Notes under the pieces: generated by a model
Databases searched by the model: none
Told to the model about the DNA's origin: nothing
Seen by the model: the letters and a program-made list of their open reading frames with translations, nothing else
Translations under genes and position numbers: made by a program
NCBI GenBank assembly: GCA_004794655.1
Contig: SMMW01000001.1
Location: 13,300,001 to 13,364,000 of the forward strand
Direction of reading: 5' to 3'
Length of the DNA: 64,000 nt
Origin: Marisa cornuarietis
Lineage: Eukaryota > Mollusca > Gastropoda > Architaenioglossa > Ampullariidae
In this document: piece by piece, positions 10,848 through 23,323 of the stretch
Position numbering within the stretch: position 1 is the first letter of the stretch
Layout of the letters: every line of letters starts with the position of its first letter

Positions 10848-13203
10848 GATAAGAAGTGGCCTAAGCCATCGTCGCTGCAGCATGAGGGTTTAATTCTTCC
10901 TTATACTTTCGCGCGCAGACATCACGTGTTGATGATGCTCTTACGCCTCCTGCAGACATCATGTGCTTTGCGCTACTGCTGCTGACGTCTCGTTCGTCCT
11001 GCTCCTACAGTCGTCATGTTGTTCTGCTTGCATAACAGCTGTACTGCGATCATCAACAGCTAGCACGCGACATGAAAATGACAGCTAGGCAGCTAGGCAT
11101 CACAATGAAGCTGGTACTCGGTCAACTATAACAGAGTTAGGGTTAGGGTTCATACAGGTCCTGCGCCTGCCGTAATCTTTGCTAATTAACCGGAGTCAAT
11201 CTTTGTTGCACCGTCGGAATAAAGTGTGTCAACGGTCAATGTCACAAGCTTGAGGTAGTCGAATCTCGCAGTGTCGAGCATCTTGTGGTGTTGTGCTGCA
11301 CTATGCAGTTTGTGTTGTGCGGCAGGTGCAAAGCGATTATTAGGGGTGCACGTGGCCACTCCACCGGTACCTCTACTTGGAGCGCACCTGCCAAGTACTC
11401 TGACCAGCATGCGGAGAAAAGATAATAGCAGATCATAAAACTGTAGCTTTGTATTAGACCTAATAAACTCCTATTCCACGCTTTTTACAAGGGGAGGAAG
11501 AAAGAGAGTGTGTAAGAGAGATAGAGAAAGAGGGAAAGAAAAAGAAAGAGAACAGAGGGAGGGAAACAGATAAAGTGGAGAAGTCAGAGAGAGAAAGATA
11601 GAAAGGGGAAGACGTGCTGTTTCATCGGTTCCTTCAAGTCCTGCTTACACCAGACCCTTTCTTTGGTACAACTCACGTGGTGTCAGGTGCTGTTTAGCAA
11701 AGTAGATGGAGCGAAATCTAGGGTTATCTCTCCTGCCCTCTAGCAATTGTGCGCGAACCGCGACCCGTCATGGCCGCTTGAGGAGTCTGCGCCATTTCTT
11801 CACGTGCAGGAACTGAGTGGGCGTGAAATAGGAAATTTTTCTTCAAGTAAAACTAGTTTTAGTAAGGTTAGAATCGTATACTAAGTGCCTTTATCTTGTT
11901 CGACCCGGTCAATAATTATAGCTTGGTCGTAAGTGTAGCCAAGGACGCTACCAGGAAGAATAACTCTGACCCTCGCGGAGGTCAGGCAGAAAGATACGAG
12001 AGCAGGCGCCAGCAGGCATGCACGTACTACTCGTGCCCATGCTTCTCTTTGATTAACGTGGAACTTATTCACGCTAGGTCCATCCTAAAACCAGAACGAG
12101 GCCGAGTAGGCTGGTGTAGTGGCGGCCAAAACATAATTATTGTAACTGACCTATAGAAGGTTTACCATGACGCTATTTGAAGGGTCGTGACGTCATCAGG
12201 CGCCATTTTGGTAAACCAGTCAAGTTTTTTTTTCCATAAAATCACGCAGATATATGTATATTTTGTCAATAAAGACAGTAACTGATTGCACCTTTGTTCT
12301 CATTGTACTGAAAATGGCAGAAAATAGAGAATTTTGGGGACCTAGCAACACAATCTAAAAATAGTCTTAAACAGTGTTAAATATATACAAAGAGAGAAAG
12401 AGAGAAAAAGAGAAGGAGTGAGGGAGAGAGCGAAAGAGAAGGAAGGAGAGAGAAAAATAGAGAAAAAGGAGAACAGAAGTCGTCATCGAGCCAGATATAG
12501 AGACAGAGAAAGAAACAGAATGGTTCAGGGGTTTAAGGAATGTGAAGCGAGAGTGTGACTGGGGTAGTTTCTGTTTAGATACATGACGAGATGGACAGCA
12601 GATTTCATCCTTCAACACAGTTCCTGCCCAGTGCGTATACATCTTAACAAACGCCTTTCAAGATTTATCGCTTTCTTTTTGCAGTCTTTGGCGACGCCGC
12701 GTTTGTAGTAACTTTCCTGGCACTGCTAACCACTCCACCCACCTACACCTACTCCGCGCCCTTTCTCAATCTGGAACTGTTTAAATCCTGGCTCCCAAGA
12801 TCTCAGTGACCTCCCTTTGTCAGCGCGCGGCGACTCGGGTGCGTCCAAGGTCAGGACCGGGGAAATAGGGGTGGGGGTAGTGGGGAGGGGAGGAATTTCG
12901 GCGTTATCTTTAGGCCCGGCGTGATTTATATAAAATGGGACTGCCCCTTACTGTACCTCTGTTGAAAGATCATATGAGTAATGTGCGGGGGGAAGGGGAG
13001 AGGGAGGAGAACGGCATAAAAACACGTGAAAACTCACTTATAATATATAATGCTCTTGCTTTCTTTTGCTTTCTTAAGTCAATGCTATTGTGACCCTAGG
13101 GTATGCAAAAACACCCGACCTCCCGATCTGCTCTAACCCCACCCCTCTCTCTCTCTCTTTCTCGCGCGTGCTTGCATGCGTGCGTGTGAACGAGTGAGTT
13201 GAG

Positions 13204-13208
13204 CGTGC

Positions 13209-13245
<37 letters not shown>
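13204..13245. repeat. (GT)n microsatellite
   Basis: Uninterrupted GT run preceded by GCGT units. Confidence 0.9.
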
Positions 13246-13249
<4 letters not shown>

Positions 13250-13544
13250 CGTTCTCATGCACATGTGAGTGAGCGCGAAAATGCGATCGCGCCAAAACGC
13301 TTTGGATTACAGGCCCAGCCAATAAATTGTGGTGGTAATACGATCTACGCTGCACCTAAAAAAGAGAGTCGGAAAAGCGCTGCTTTTGTGGAAGTGACCG
13401 TTGAACTGGCAGACAGATATTTTACGCGAACTCTAACGTAACCGACACGGAATATTACGTGTGTGCCAATTTACTGCGGAGAAACGGAAGAGTCGCAGAT
13501 TTTCTCGAGCCCTCTTCCCCCCCTCCACAAACACGACAGGCGTT

Positions 13545-13546
<2 letters not shown>

Positions 13547-13641
<95 letters not shown>

Positions 13642-13648
13642 TGTGCGC
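13547..13648. repeat. Compound (GT)n(GCGT)n microsatellite, about 100 bp
   Basis: A GT run of about 56 bases passes directly into about ten GCGT units. Three frames read through it as CVCV or RACV repeats, which explains the spurious open frames there. The whole tract is alternating purine-pyrimidine, so it is a Z-DNA candidate. Confidence 0.9.
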
Positions 13649-14774
13649 GAGCTGGAGGTGAACTCGCTGGTACGCTAGTCGCTACTTTAGATTCCCTCAA
13701 TTAGCGTACAATAAAAGGCTAAGAAAATTGTGAGTGATTAAAGAGGCAGTCAACAGTCTGGATGAATGTTCATGAAGTACGTGTACCCAGCCTGTTACCC
13801 AGTTGGATAAAACGGCTAACTGGAAACAGCGGTGCAAACCTCGTATTCACAGTCAGGGTAGGCCTACCTTAATCGTTTCCAACCGGTATTTTATGTATCG
13901 GTGTTCCTTTCCGATTTTTTTTCTGAATTTAACAAATAAGCTAAAGAGATATAATGGCACAAAACTGTTTGGTAAATACCGTTTTCATGGAATTTAAAAT
14001 CATATCGTCATGTTTGTTTGTTTTTTACGAATTAAAAAAAAATTGATTCTCGTTTAAGTTGCAAGTTTTCCGTCTTACCCTCTGACCCCAAAATGAGCAG
14101 AAAATCGGGAATTCCCGTTGTGTGCCTCAGTAGGTAACCACCTATTCCGAGGCTCAGGAATAAGGATAGTTCGCATGTCGGGGTAAGTTAACCCGCTGGT
14201 TCCACACCTAAGTCAGAGCAATTATACCCATGGGTAAACTGCCGATATATGTGAAGATGAGCCCAGGATGGCAAGGCGAAAGAGCATCAGAAGTTCATAT
14301 TACCGAGCTAGACAAATTCTCACACATAGCCGTTAGTTTGCATTTCAGCAGCCTTTTAGACGACTTTCTGCGATCACAGGTGCATCAAAAGGCACCCTCT
14401 ACCTCTAGTTTGTCTGAAGGTGGGGTGGATGTGGTAGTGTCTCAACCCCCATCTTCCCCCTTCGGCCTATTTTCCACCGGGCGTGTGAGAAAGGTGTGAT
14501 CCAAGAAACCAGGGACTCGTGAGGGAAACGAAAAAGGGAGGAGGGTAGTAGGGAGCAAGTATTGCAGTGTCTTGTACTGACAACTAGTCTACTGATGACG
14601 ACTGTACAGCTCGCCTAACTGCTGTGTACTTGACATGCGGTGCTGTCCTCGCATGGCAGGAAAATAAAAGATGATTTATGCAGTCACTTGATCTTACGGT
14701 CGTAATGGAGTGTTGTATTATCTCAAGGTCAGCTTTGGGCGTTGTACTCATCTCCCCTCCTTCACTCCTCACCT

Positions 14775-15054
14775 GGGGCCGTAGTTATGAAGCGAGGATA
14801 AGTCATTTCCCCGGGGCAAAAAAAGCTTTTTTGTTTTTCGTAATTACAATGTGATGCCCAGAGCCCGCGAACTGTACTTCATGTTTCCTAACCCCATAGT
14901 AATTTTGTCACCACTTTATACTTAAAGCGGCTCTGGGAGCAAACAAACTTTTGCGGAGTTTGGACACCATTTCATAACTACGCAAACAAGACACTTGTTC
15001 TTGAGTTCCCCATGTTGCCCCAGGCCAACTACTTAGCATCATAACTACAGCCCC
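14775..15054. mobile_element. MITE-like element, family GGGGCCGTAGTTATGAAGC, copy 1
   Basis: The left end reads GGGGCCGTAGTTATGAAGC and the right end, read in reverse complement, GGGGCTGTAGTTATGATGC. These are imperfect terminal inverted repeats of about 19 bases. A second copy lies at 55791-55967 and shares both the termini and an inner motif, CATGGGGAACTC (on the minus strand in this copy). No transposase frame is inside, so it is a non-autonomous element. Confidence 0.65.
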
Positions 15055-15884
15055 TGGGCTAACTGGGGGAAGTGCGCTTCGTCACACGGGTTTGGAACCG
15101 CCTGTCGTGGGTCATCTTTGGGTTTGGATGCTGCTGCTCTAATCACTATCCAAAGCACTTGTCTCACTATGCACTCGGCACAATGACATGACAGTTAACT
15201 GCATGTTTTATAGACTTTATTCTCATATGTGTGGCATTGTCCTTCTCCTACATGAAAGATAGCACACGAGGGCCTTTTCTTCTGATAGATATTCAAATGA
15301 GTTTTAAAATGTGCTGAGCAGCGTTTTAATGTACAGGTATTGTCTTGCAAAGTATAATATCAGAAATGCTTCCAGGTTAGACATAGTACTTTTTACGAGA
15401 GACTTCTGTCCATCTCTTTATTGTGTGGTGCTATCTTTAAGGAGTTTTTTGTACATTACTACTTGTTTGACGTGTGCTACCGCATATTGTATATTACTAC
15501 TTTTTACACACGTTAAAGTTGTTTACGATTCAGACAAAAAAATACGATAGCTGTGTCAATAACTCAAAGGGACTGGCCCCATCGGCTCTGAATGTCCGCA
15601 GTCTACCCTTTCTTCCACTCGCTTCTACCCCTACAATCATAACCTCCGAAACCAGCGCTCGTGATTGAAATAAATTACTCGAAAAGGAGGACAAGGAAGC
15701 ATTACCTCCCCCAACTGTAAGACCTATACAGTTTAATGGTAGGCTGAAAGGAGAGTGAAAAACTGAATGTGACATTTGGCTTTGGAATGTTTATCGGGGG
15801 GAAAGTAGGCTATGATCATGCAAGAAATTCTTATCAGTCTTGCATCATCTTAGGTGTGCGGGATGGATGGACATCCCAGTCCTG
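15055..15884. other. Non-coding stretch, no gene seen
   Basis: AT-moderate sequence between a MITE-like element and the 23-bp tandem array. Short frames near 15311-15550 have no recognisable domain. Confidence 0.5.
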
Positions 15885-16183
15885 CAGTCCTACAAAGTTA
15901 AACTGTGCAGTCCTACAAAGTTAAACTGTGCAGTCCTACAAAGTTTGACTGTGCTGTCCTACAAAGTTTGACTGTGCAGTCCTACACAGTTTAACTGTGC
16001 AGTCCTACAAAGTTAAACTGTGCAGTCCTACAAAGTTAAACTGTGCTGTCCTACAAAGTTAAACTGTGCAGTCCTACAAAGTTAAACTGTGCAGTCCTAC
16101 AAAGTTAAACTGTGCAGTCCTACAAAGTTTGACTGTGCAGTCCTACAAAGTTTAACTGTGCAGTCCTACAAAGTTTGAAAGTA
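15885..16183. repeat. 23-bp tandem repeat, 13 units
   Basis: Thirteen head-to-tail units begin CAGTCCTACAAAGTT and end CTGTG, starting at 15885 and then every 23 bases with no indels up to 16161. Variation is confined to a few positions (AAACTG, TGACTG or TAACTG; CAG or CTG at the start). A fourteenth, degenerate unit follows at 16184, and fragments continue to about 16270. The period is not a multiple of three, so it is not a coding repeat, and there are no spacers, so it is not CRISPR. Confidence 0.95.
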
Positions 16184-16206
16184 CAATGCTACAAAGCTTA
16201 CTGCGC

Positions 16207-19200
16207 TTTCACACAAACCTTGACAGAAGAGTCTAAAAAAAACATGAAAGTGCACTCACACAAAGCTCGACAATTCAGTTACAGCTTCGCTGACTAATGG
16301 GCTACCCCATTATTCGACCCAGTGTGCTTCTAACCTCTGAGCTGTTGGTTTCATTAGACAAGTTATACCAGTAGCTAACTTGCGTCAGACAGGTTAGAGT
16401 CAGATTACAAAGGCCGTTGGAACTGGCGGCATTTTAATTATCCTGCAACAGGCCAGTACTGTCTGACATTCACAATAACTGAACCAGTTGCAAATGAAGC
16501 TAGCGAGACGGCTAAATCACCCCATCATTCTCTTTGCACATGCCAGATGTCTACATTCTCTTTTCCCGCCTCTATTTTAAGGGGAAAACTACGAACATCA
16601 TGGGAAATAAATAAGAAACCACTGAAATAACACCAGAGAAAATGTCCTGAAACATTAGATTTCATTCCAAAGAAACAGAAGGGTGTGCTTTGATCCATAG
16701 TCAAGGCGTGCCTAGTTCCAATCGGTTTTATCCTGGGACAGTACCCAACGTCCCACCATCAACATCCAAGTGCAAGGCCATTCCACACTGTAAAAAATGC
16801 TTCACTGGTAACAAGAAGAAAATGCCGAAGCGTGTTAAGCGGGCTTAATGTTCTAGCACCTTCTTTATGATTTGTCTGACCTATCTTATGAACCAAGAAC
16901 ATGATATTTAAAGACATACCCCTCAAATATGTTGTTAAAACCGTCAACTCTCCAGCAGAAATTTACGTTAGAATAAATGAAAGGATGAAAGAAAGCCTAT
17001 ATCAGGAAAGTAACTTGTAAGCTAGCACTTTCTGCGTTGAAGAAGAAGAAGCGCTTGAGAAACTAAAAGTTGTGATAAAAAAGGACAGAAAAGTGACGAT
17101 CAACACTTTTAAGCACCCAAAAAGTACTTTTCCCTCCATTTGTACATCAAAACATCGCTTTCCTCATTTGTGGGGAAAACGAGGCTGCACGTGTGTTGTC
17201 GTGTAAGAACATGAAATGACTTCAATGAGCCCCTCTGGTGGTAAAAAAATGGGAGAGAATTTTCTAGAGGTTGAAAACATGGGAGGGTTGCTGTACTAAA
17301 CACTGTTTCAGATGAAAAGGGAGACAAAGATTTACAAGTGGCGAGTGCATGAGGGAAGTGACACAAAGGCGCTCATTAACAGGAGCTCTTTGCTTCCACT
17401 GGCAGAATTCTTAACGATGTCAGCGTATCCAACTTCAAGTTTGAAGTCACAGAGTTGACATATCTCTGTATTTCTCAAATTATCTTGCAAACGGAAAGAA
17501 AAGAGGAGAGATTTGTTTAGATTTTGGTCATTGATATATTTATATGAGCTACTAAGCTTGAAAATAAAATACCGCTCGGGTTGGTCTTTAAAACCAAAAA
17601 GGGGAGAGGGAGAGATCAAGTCTGATGATGAGAAGGAGAAATTATCGTTTATAAGATGGTTGGAAGAGGAATACTATGCTGCTGCTAGTCTATACGATCA
17701 CAACAGCAACAGGGGTGATAACTATATTTTCTCATTTGACTGCGATTCTGGAATGCGGCCTGGTCTGGTGACGGCCATGGTCGTTTGATTGCCCAGACAT
17801 TTGACTTCTCGCCACACGAATCTCTGTAAAGTTTACCATCGTGTCATTTACACGCTGGACCCGTCTGGGCGGCTGTCTGGCATCTGCTGAATCGATGTCA
17901 GGCAAAGAGGTCTCCAGCCTCGTTGCCATGGCTGCCCTAGTTTCTCACACACACAGACACACGGCGCTCCAGGGTTAAACATTAAACAAGCCTGAAGTGA
18001 TAGCAAAAGGGTTAAAGAAGCCTGAGGGGATACCAGAGGAGTTACACTTTATGTTTAACTGTCGCCATCAACACTGACGTTACCTGCAAACAAAGGGACC
18101 TGTCTTACCCACGAGATGCTCGCTAGGCGTGTCAGACCGGGTTGTCCAACATCCACGCCGTGGGACTGATGACAAGACAAACGACACGATACTGTCTACT
18201 TGTTTGATTAATCACAAGTCAAGGTAAAATAATCTCATAAAGTGAAGCTACCATTTGTTGTTGTTCTTCTTCTTTCTTGTTCCTTTCTTTAATAAATCTT
18301 TCTTCTTCTTTCTCACTCTCTCTCGCGGAAAAATATAGAAGGCATTGCCAGTAATCTATGAACACTTTCACAAACATATGCCATTGCTAGTAATCTATTA
18401 ACTTCGTGCTTAAGACATCGCTTGAAGCCGTTGTTAGCCAGATAAATATAGAAGAATAGTTGATCAAGTTTGGAAATGTTTTTTTAGATAACTGTCGTGT
18501 AAATATTTTACCATTCCTGGCCAAACAGTTGTCCACATTCATCTGTTGAAGCTCTGCCTTTACAAACGGCAACTTTTGTGTATGTGTCTTCACAATCTTT
18601 ATAACCTCAGATGGTACACATAACACATTTCTCAGATACCTCTAGTTCCCAGGCTTATTAAAATCCAGTTAATGTTTGTTGTCATTTGTTTTAATTCTTT
18701 TTCCAAGACGAAAGCCATATGAAGGTCAGAAAGGATGACAACAAGAGTGATAACAAGAGGAATGATGGCCGAAAAGAGAGAGAGAGAGAGAGACCTTTCG
18801 TGGAGAAACTTCAGACCCTCAAAATCCGCTTCGTAAGCCTTGAACTATAAAGTTTCTTTCTCTTTCTCTCTCTCTCAAATCACAAAGGTAAACAAAGGTA
18901 AACAGAAAAATACAGAAATCCTTGCCTTTTGGCTAAAAAGGGGAAAGGCGAGAACCACAGTCAAACATCGCCCTTTGATGCTGTGCACTGCAAGGTGGAA
19001 AATCGGAGACCGATCCTTCTTTTCATCGAGGCAAAATAAAGTGTTCTGTACACAAAGGATTAGGAACAGTTCTCTTCTTCTTTTTTAACCTCATAGGGGG
19101 AAAACTATAGCAAACTCTTAAAACGCGATGCCTTCAAAATATTTCCGTGGCCTTTGTCAGAGGTTTTGTGAACACGTAACCGCAGGAAGAGCACGACACT

Positions 19201-19956
19201 TCGTATAGACAAAATGTGGTTTTCTGCTATTCACATGCCAAAGTCTGTCTAAAATTGCGTTTTTAAACTTAGTAAATTGGTTGGCCTTGTCGCTCCCTTA
19301 CGTATCCCAAATCTTTATTTGAATAACAGTTCATAGTTGTTTCTTTTCTTGGCCTTCCTTAAAATACGTGTATAAATCAATAATAAAAAATAATGATAGC
19401 AACATCACACGTCATTTAAAAGAAACTGGGAAAGAGCTGCAGGTGCGTGTACAACATGAGAGAAACTATTGGAAGAAAACAGGAAAACATTCCAATCTCA
19501 CTCAGCCACTTTGACCCATTGCCAGTCAAATTCAGCTGACGTCCTATTGAAAGCAGGAAGGATTTTTTTAATCTCAGATGAGCGCCCATGGCGAAGGTAC
19601 CGCCGTGCATTCAAGTGATAATGTCAAAAACAGCAACCTCTCGGAGATAAGGGAGTGAGGGGGAGGTGTAAGTGTGGAGAGAGAGGGAGATTGTGAAAAG
19701 CTTGGACATCCAGAATGAAAGGTGATTCCGGCGACAAGTGGGCAAGTGCAAGATAACATACGGCGACCAGGCAGTCGCCTAGGGTGAACTAGGGTAGCTA
19801 TCCTATGTCAGAAATGTCCTTTTTATGAAGGATGGGGGGGGGGGAGGGTAAACTATCGCATGCTCGTAAACTTGCACTTGTCCCAACTCCAGCTGTCATC
19901 GGAAAGGCTGCTTGATGAACCCTGATAGCTTATCACGCAGGGCGTAGTCCTTTGAG

Positions 19957-19987
<31 letters not shown>

Positions 19988-22900
19988 CTAGCAAATGAGG
20001 GAGTAACACTGACAGTAAGCGCAACTCCTTCCTCCGCTTCTCCATCCTGGCCTCTCCTGATTTCCACCTGTTTACTCAGGTGTAACGCATCTCCGAAAAC
20101 TCATTACCAGCCCAAGAGGCTTCCCGAGGAGGCCGCCGCCTGAGTGTGTAGGTGAGCGCTACTCACTCACCTAACCACTCCGCTGTCAGCCAGTGCTTTG
20201 GAAACCTGCCGCTGCAACGCTTAGTTTTGATCTATTTTTGTAAATGGGTTTCCCTGCTTGTGCAGCATCTCTTGCGATAAAAACATCACTTGACAGAAGT
20301 TGTTTACAATCAAGTTACATCCCAACTGTGCTCTGCGCACCTGTCGGACATTCCTTGCCAATGACAAGTTCCAGACAGACTGACTGACACAGTATGTTAC
20401 AAGCACTGTTAGATGGGTAAGTGCCTACATGTCATGTTTAGCTGTAGTGTCTAGACGTATGGGAAGCCTCCTGAACGGATACAGTTAAACTGTTTGGGGA
20501 ACCGTTATGGCTTCGTCACAAACAAGCGTGCAGCAACTGGCCTTGTCACCTTACGAACCTTCTTTAAGCCTGCCGGTTGTTTTTCGTCAGACCTGTTATG
20601 GCCTGTTTACTGTGACATCCTGCCTCTTTTATAACATACCTAGGGAAAACTGATTATAAAGGACTCTAGTTCATTTCAAACAGTAAATATATGCAATTAG
20701 GTGTTTTTGTTAAGGAAAATGCCCTACCTCCTCATAAACACCTTGCCATAACAATAAATAAATAGTTCAATAAAATAATTGTATAAAACGAAATCGGGTT
20801 TTCACTTACAACTTACTATATTGACTGCATTTCAAAGTTTTTATTTTCATAATACTGTAATTTTTTAAAAATTTATTTGGTGAAGACAAGATTCTCTTTC
20901 TCTGATCCGAGTGAATAATTACGCATTCCCGCCACTTTTCATTCAATATAGTAGTTATGCCATAAATCAAAAAGCACAGAAAAAGATCAAGCTCATTAAG
21001 TTACAAATATCCACGGAGACGCCTAAGTATGTTCTCAGTTCTCCTACTGGCTGTTGTCTTGACAACACAAGTGTGTCCATGTGCATTCCTGATGCTAGTC
21101 TTTAACATCTTCCTGTGCACGGTGATGTCTCTAGGTTCGTAACTTGAGAACGAAAGGAGGCTTTCATTTAGTCTTGTACTTTGTTCAGCCTAAACATTCG
21201 AAAGAAAACTTGCTCCATTGTAGGTCTTTAAAGTGACGGAACGTATACAGTTTGTCAAATCCATCACAGTACTTAAGAGGCATTTATGAGGCATTTATGA
21301 GTGACTATTTGTACCTGTCACTAGCGTGTCAGTCTCCAGAAGTACACAAGGACAAAAGCTCTTTCAGGGATGTGCTGGCTGGGCAAGAGTGTCTCTACAA
21401 TCTGCGACTCACTTGACTGGCTGCATCTCGACCATACGTCTCGGTAGCCGGGGTCGCATAGCTCAGACATTAAATGCAAAGTCTCTGGACAAGCTACAAA
21501 CACGTGAAAGCGCAGACCTATCTCTGTGTTTCTTTTATAAAAGAATATTCCAGTCAGCTAGCGGAGTGGCTTAAAGTGAACGAGAACAAAGTGCCGAATA
21601 GTTTTGCGTTTCATACGAACCACTTTCTTACAGTCACAGCTCTGGGCCGGTTCATGGAGGCCGCCATGTCTTGTTGTCGAGGGACGTCTTCGGTATCATC
21701 CCGACTGCAAGTGCTCACTTTCAGCTTGGTCGTCAAAACCCCGACATTCTGGATTTGAATGTTTTGAGAATATGCTTTCTGAAACTATTGTCGGCAAACG
21801 ATTCTTTAGCAGCCCGAACCTGTCAACAGAAATATTTCAGTCAGTATCGACTTGTTAGTTCCACTGGCTGCAGCTTGACCAGGGATTTTACACATGGAGT
21901 CCCAGGATGAACCAAGATTTATGTTGGACAAGTTTGCTGTGATAAGTAGGCAAGTTTGTTACGGACCGATGATAAAGCTTTTTTGGAAGGGGGTGGGGGT
22001 GGCGGTTACGTGTGTGGTACTGTTGTTGCCGCTGGTGTTGCCACACCCGGTGTGCCTGACCAAGTCAGCCCTGCTTTTCTACAGCACAGTTGGTGAAGCT
22101 GTATTGGCCTCAATTCACAACTAAATTTATTGACTTACATAACATACAAAAAGAGACAGACAGGCAGCCAGACGGACGGACGAGCGAATGAAACACAGGC
22201 GTAGAGGTGAATGCAGAGCTGGGAGGGTCAACAATTAAGAGTAAATACAGCTCAGTAACAAAGGTAGTGGAACAGGAGGCTACAGAACAGGTCCCAGGAA
22301 CTAGTTCAGGTATCAAACAAGAAAAGGACGACTGTGGGAAAAATTGTCCGTTTTCTGCCCTTTGACCTCTCAGAGTAAAATTATTAATAGGGAAGGGAAT
22401 GGGCTATTATAAGGAACAACGAGGTTTTAAACATTCGTCAAATAACAAAGCGGTTACGTCTGAGCTGGAAAAAAAATGGGAGGCAGAATTTAATAAATGT
22501 AACTAGGCTAATATATTTCATAAGCTCTTCCTACCATAGACACTCGATTGAGATGGTTTTAAGTGAGAATCTTACATCGGACTCTACCTACAAACAAGTT
22601 CCTCTTTAAATGTTAGCTGTACACAACTTTTTGTGGAGTTTATGTAAAGAAGAGAATGAAACTATCTCAGCGATGAACACCCTTTTTTTTGGCAACATAC
22701 ATTAATGAAGGACTTTTGAGTACGACTATGAAATATATTGAATAATCATAATTATGTAGGTTAATTTATGTGACAAAGCTGTTATTTTTTGGTATTAGTG
22801 GAACATGGAATGTTGATAAAGCATTGGACTTCATTATTCTTTTCAGAATTTTGTCATATATAAATGTAGATTTTGAAAGGCCATACCTGAAGTGGATATG
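16207..22900. other. Long non-coding stretch, no gene seen
   Basis: Nothing with coding character was recognised. It holds a 42-bp near-duplication at about 18340-18400, a GA repeat at 18775-18792, a CA repeat at 19957-19984, and at 21030-21165 one copy of a diverged repeat whose partner is at 31815-31950. Confidence 0.5.
21030..21165 (+). repeat. Diverged interspersed repeat Y, copy 1
   Basis: It shares with 31815-31950 the ordered blocks CTCCTACTGGCTG, TCTTGACAAC, CCTGTGCACGGTGATG and AGGTTCGTAACTT, with many substitutions. I do not recognise the family. Confidence 0.45.
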
Positions 22901-22906
22901 TTTATC

Positions 22907-23317
22907 CAGGGCTTCTGCTAAGGCTAAATTCCTCAGATTTCTAAAGGGTACTAGATGGAACAGGGCATGATGATGTGGGTTCACGATCTTCATTATCTTG
23001 CTGTTTGTCTTCACCCTCACTTTCTTTCCGTTTCTGAGACGATGATTTTAACCACGCTGTCAACGACATCTTGGAAATAGGTTAATGGAACTCTTTTTTG
23101 GTAAGGGGAAAAACTCAGTGCAAGGGAAGTTACTCTCACCTTGTAGCAGACGACAATAGATTGGCACACGATGTCAGACACTACACTTACCCAACTTTGT
23201 ATCTGTTTTTTGCCCAAATTTGAAGGGGTCCCCTGTGATCCCATTGTCGAAAATTGAAGGGGTCCTCCGAACTTTTAATGCATACTTTACGCAATTTTTT
23301 GCGTTAGCAGAAGCCTG
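22907..23317 (-). mobile_element. Terminal-inverted-repeat DNA transposon, family Z, copy 1
   Basis: The ends are CAGGGCTTCTGCTAAGGC and, in reverse complement, a matching CAGG-CTTCTGCTAACGC lacking one G. The element is flanked by TTTATC on both sides (22901-22906 and 23318-23323), a perfect 6-bp target duplication (7 bp if the adjoining G is counted). It lies in the opposite orientation to copies 2 and 3. The CAGGG start suggests the hAT group, whose usual duplication is 8 bp, so the superfamily is not settled. At 411 bp it is non-autonomous. It carries the same 42-codon frame as copy 3. Confidence 0.8.
22941..23069 (-). pseudogene. 42-residue frame inside family Z element, copy 1 (possible transposase N-terminus remnant)
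   Basis: An ATG-to-stop frame that begins MSLTAWLKSSSQKRK and continues with a charged segment of E, D, K and Q. It is nearly residue-for-residue the same as the frame in copy 3 (58024-58152), differing at the last residue. The basic and acidic composition and the position just inside an element end suggest the start of a transposase truncated by internal deletion. Function is unproven. Confidence 0.35.
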
Positions 23318-23323
23318 TTTATC

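Larger units (their letters stand above)
10848..14774. other. Non-coding stretch with purine-rich and GT-rich tracts
   Basis: No supported gene. It contains two and a half telomere-like TTAGGG units at 11136-11150, AGAGAAAG purine tracts at 11500-11610 and 12385-12520, a short inverted pair near 12158-12216 around a TGACGTCA palindrome, and two large GT microsatellites listed separately. Confidence 0.5.

Noticed and set aside
11136..11150. Telomeric repeat
   Set aside because: Only about two and a half TTAGGG units, which is too few to mean a telomere or fusion site.
13459..13704. Overlapping cysteine/valine or threonine/histidine repeat proteins
   Set aside because: These frames are translations of the GT/CA microsatellite.
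15885..16183. CRISPR-like array
   Set aside because: Units are directly adjacent with no unique spacers, there are no cas genes, and the sequence is animal.
21445..21500. tRNA gene suggested by GCATAGCTCAGAC
   Set aside because: It has an A-box-like word but no B box, acceptor pairing or T arm at the right distance.
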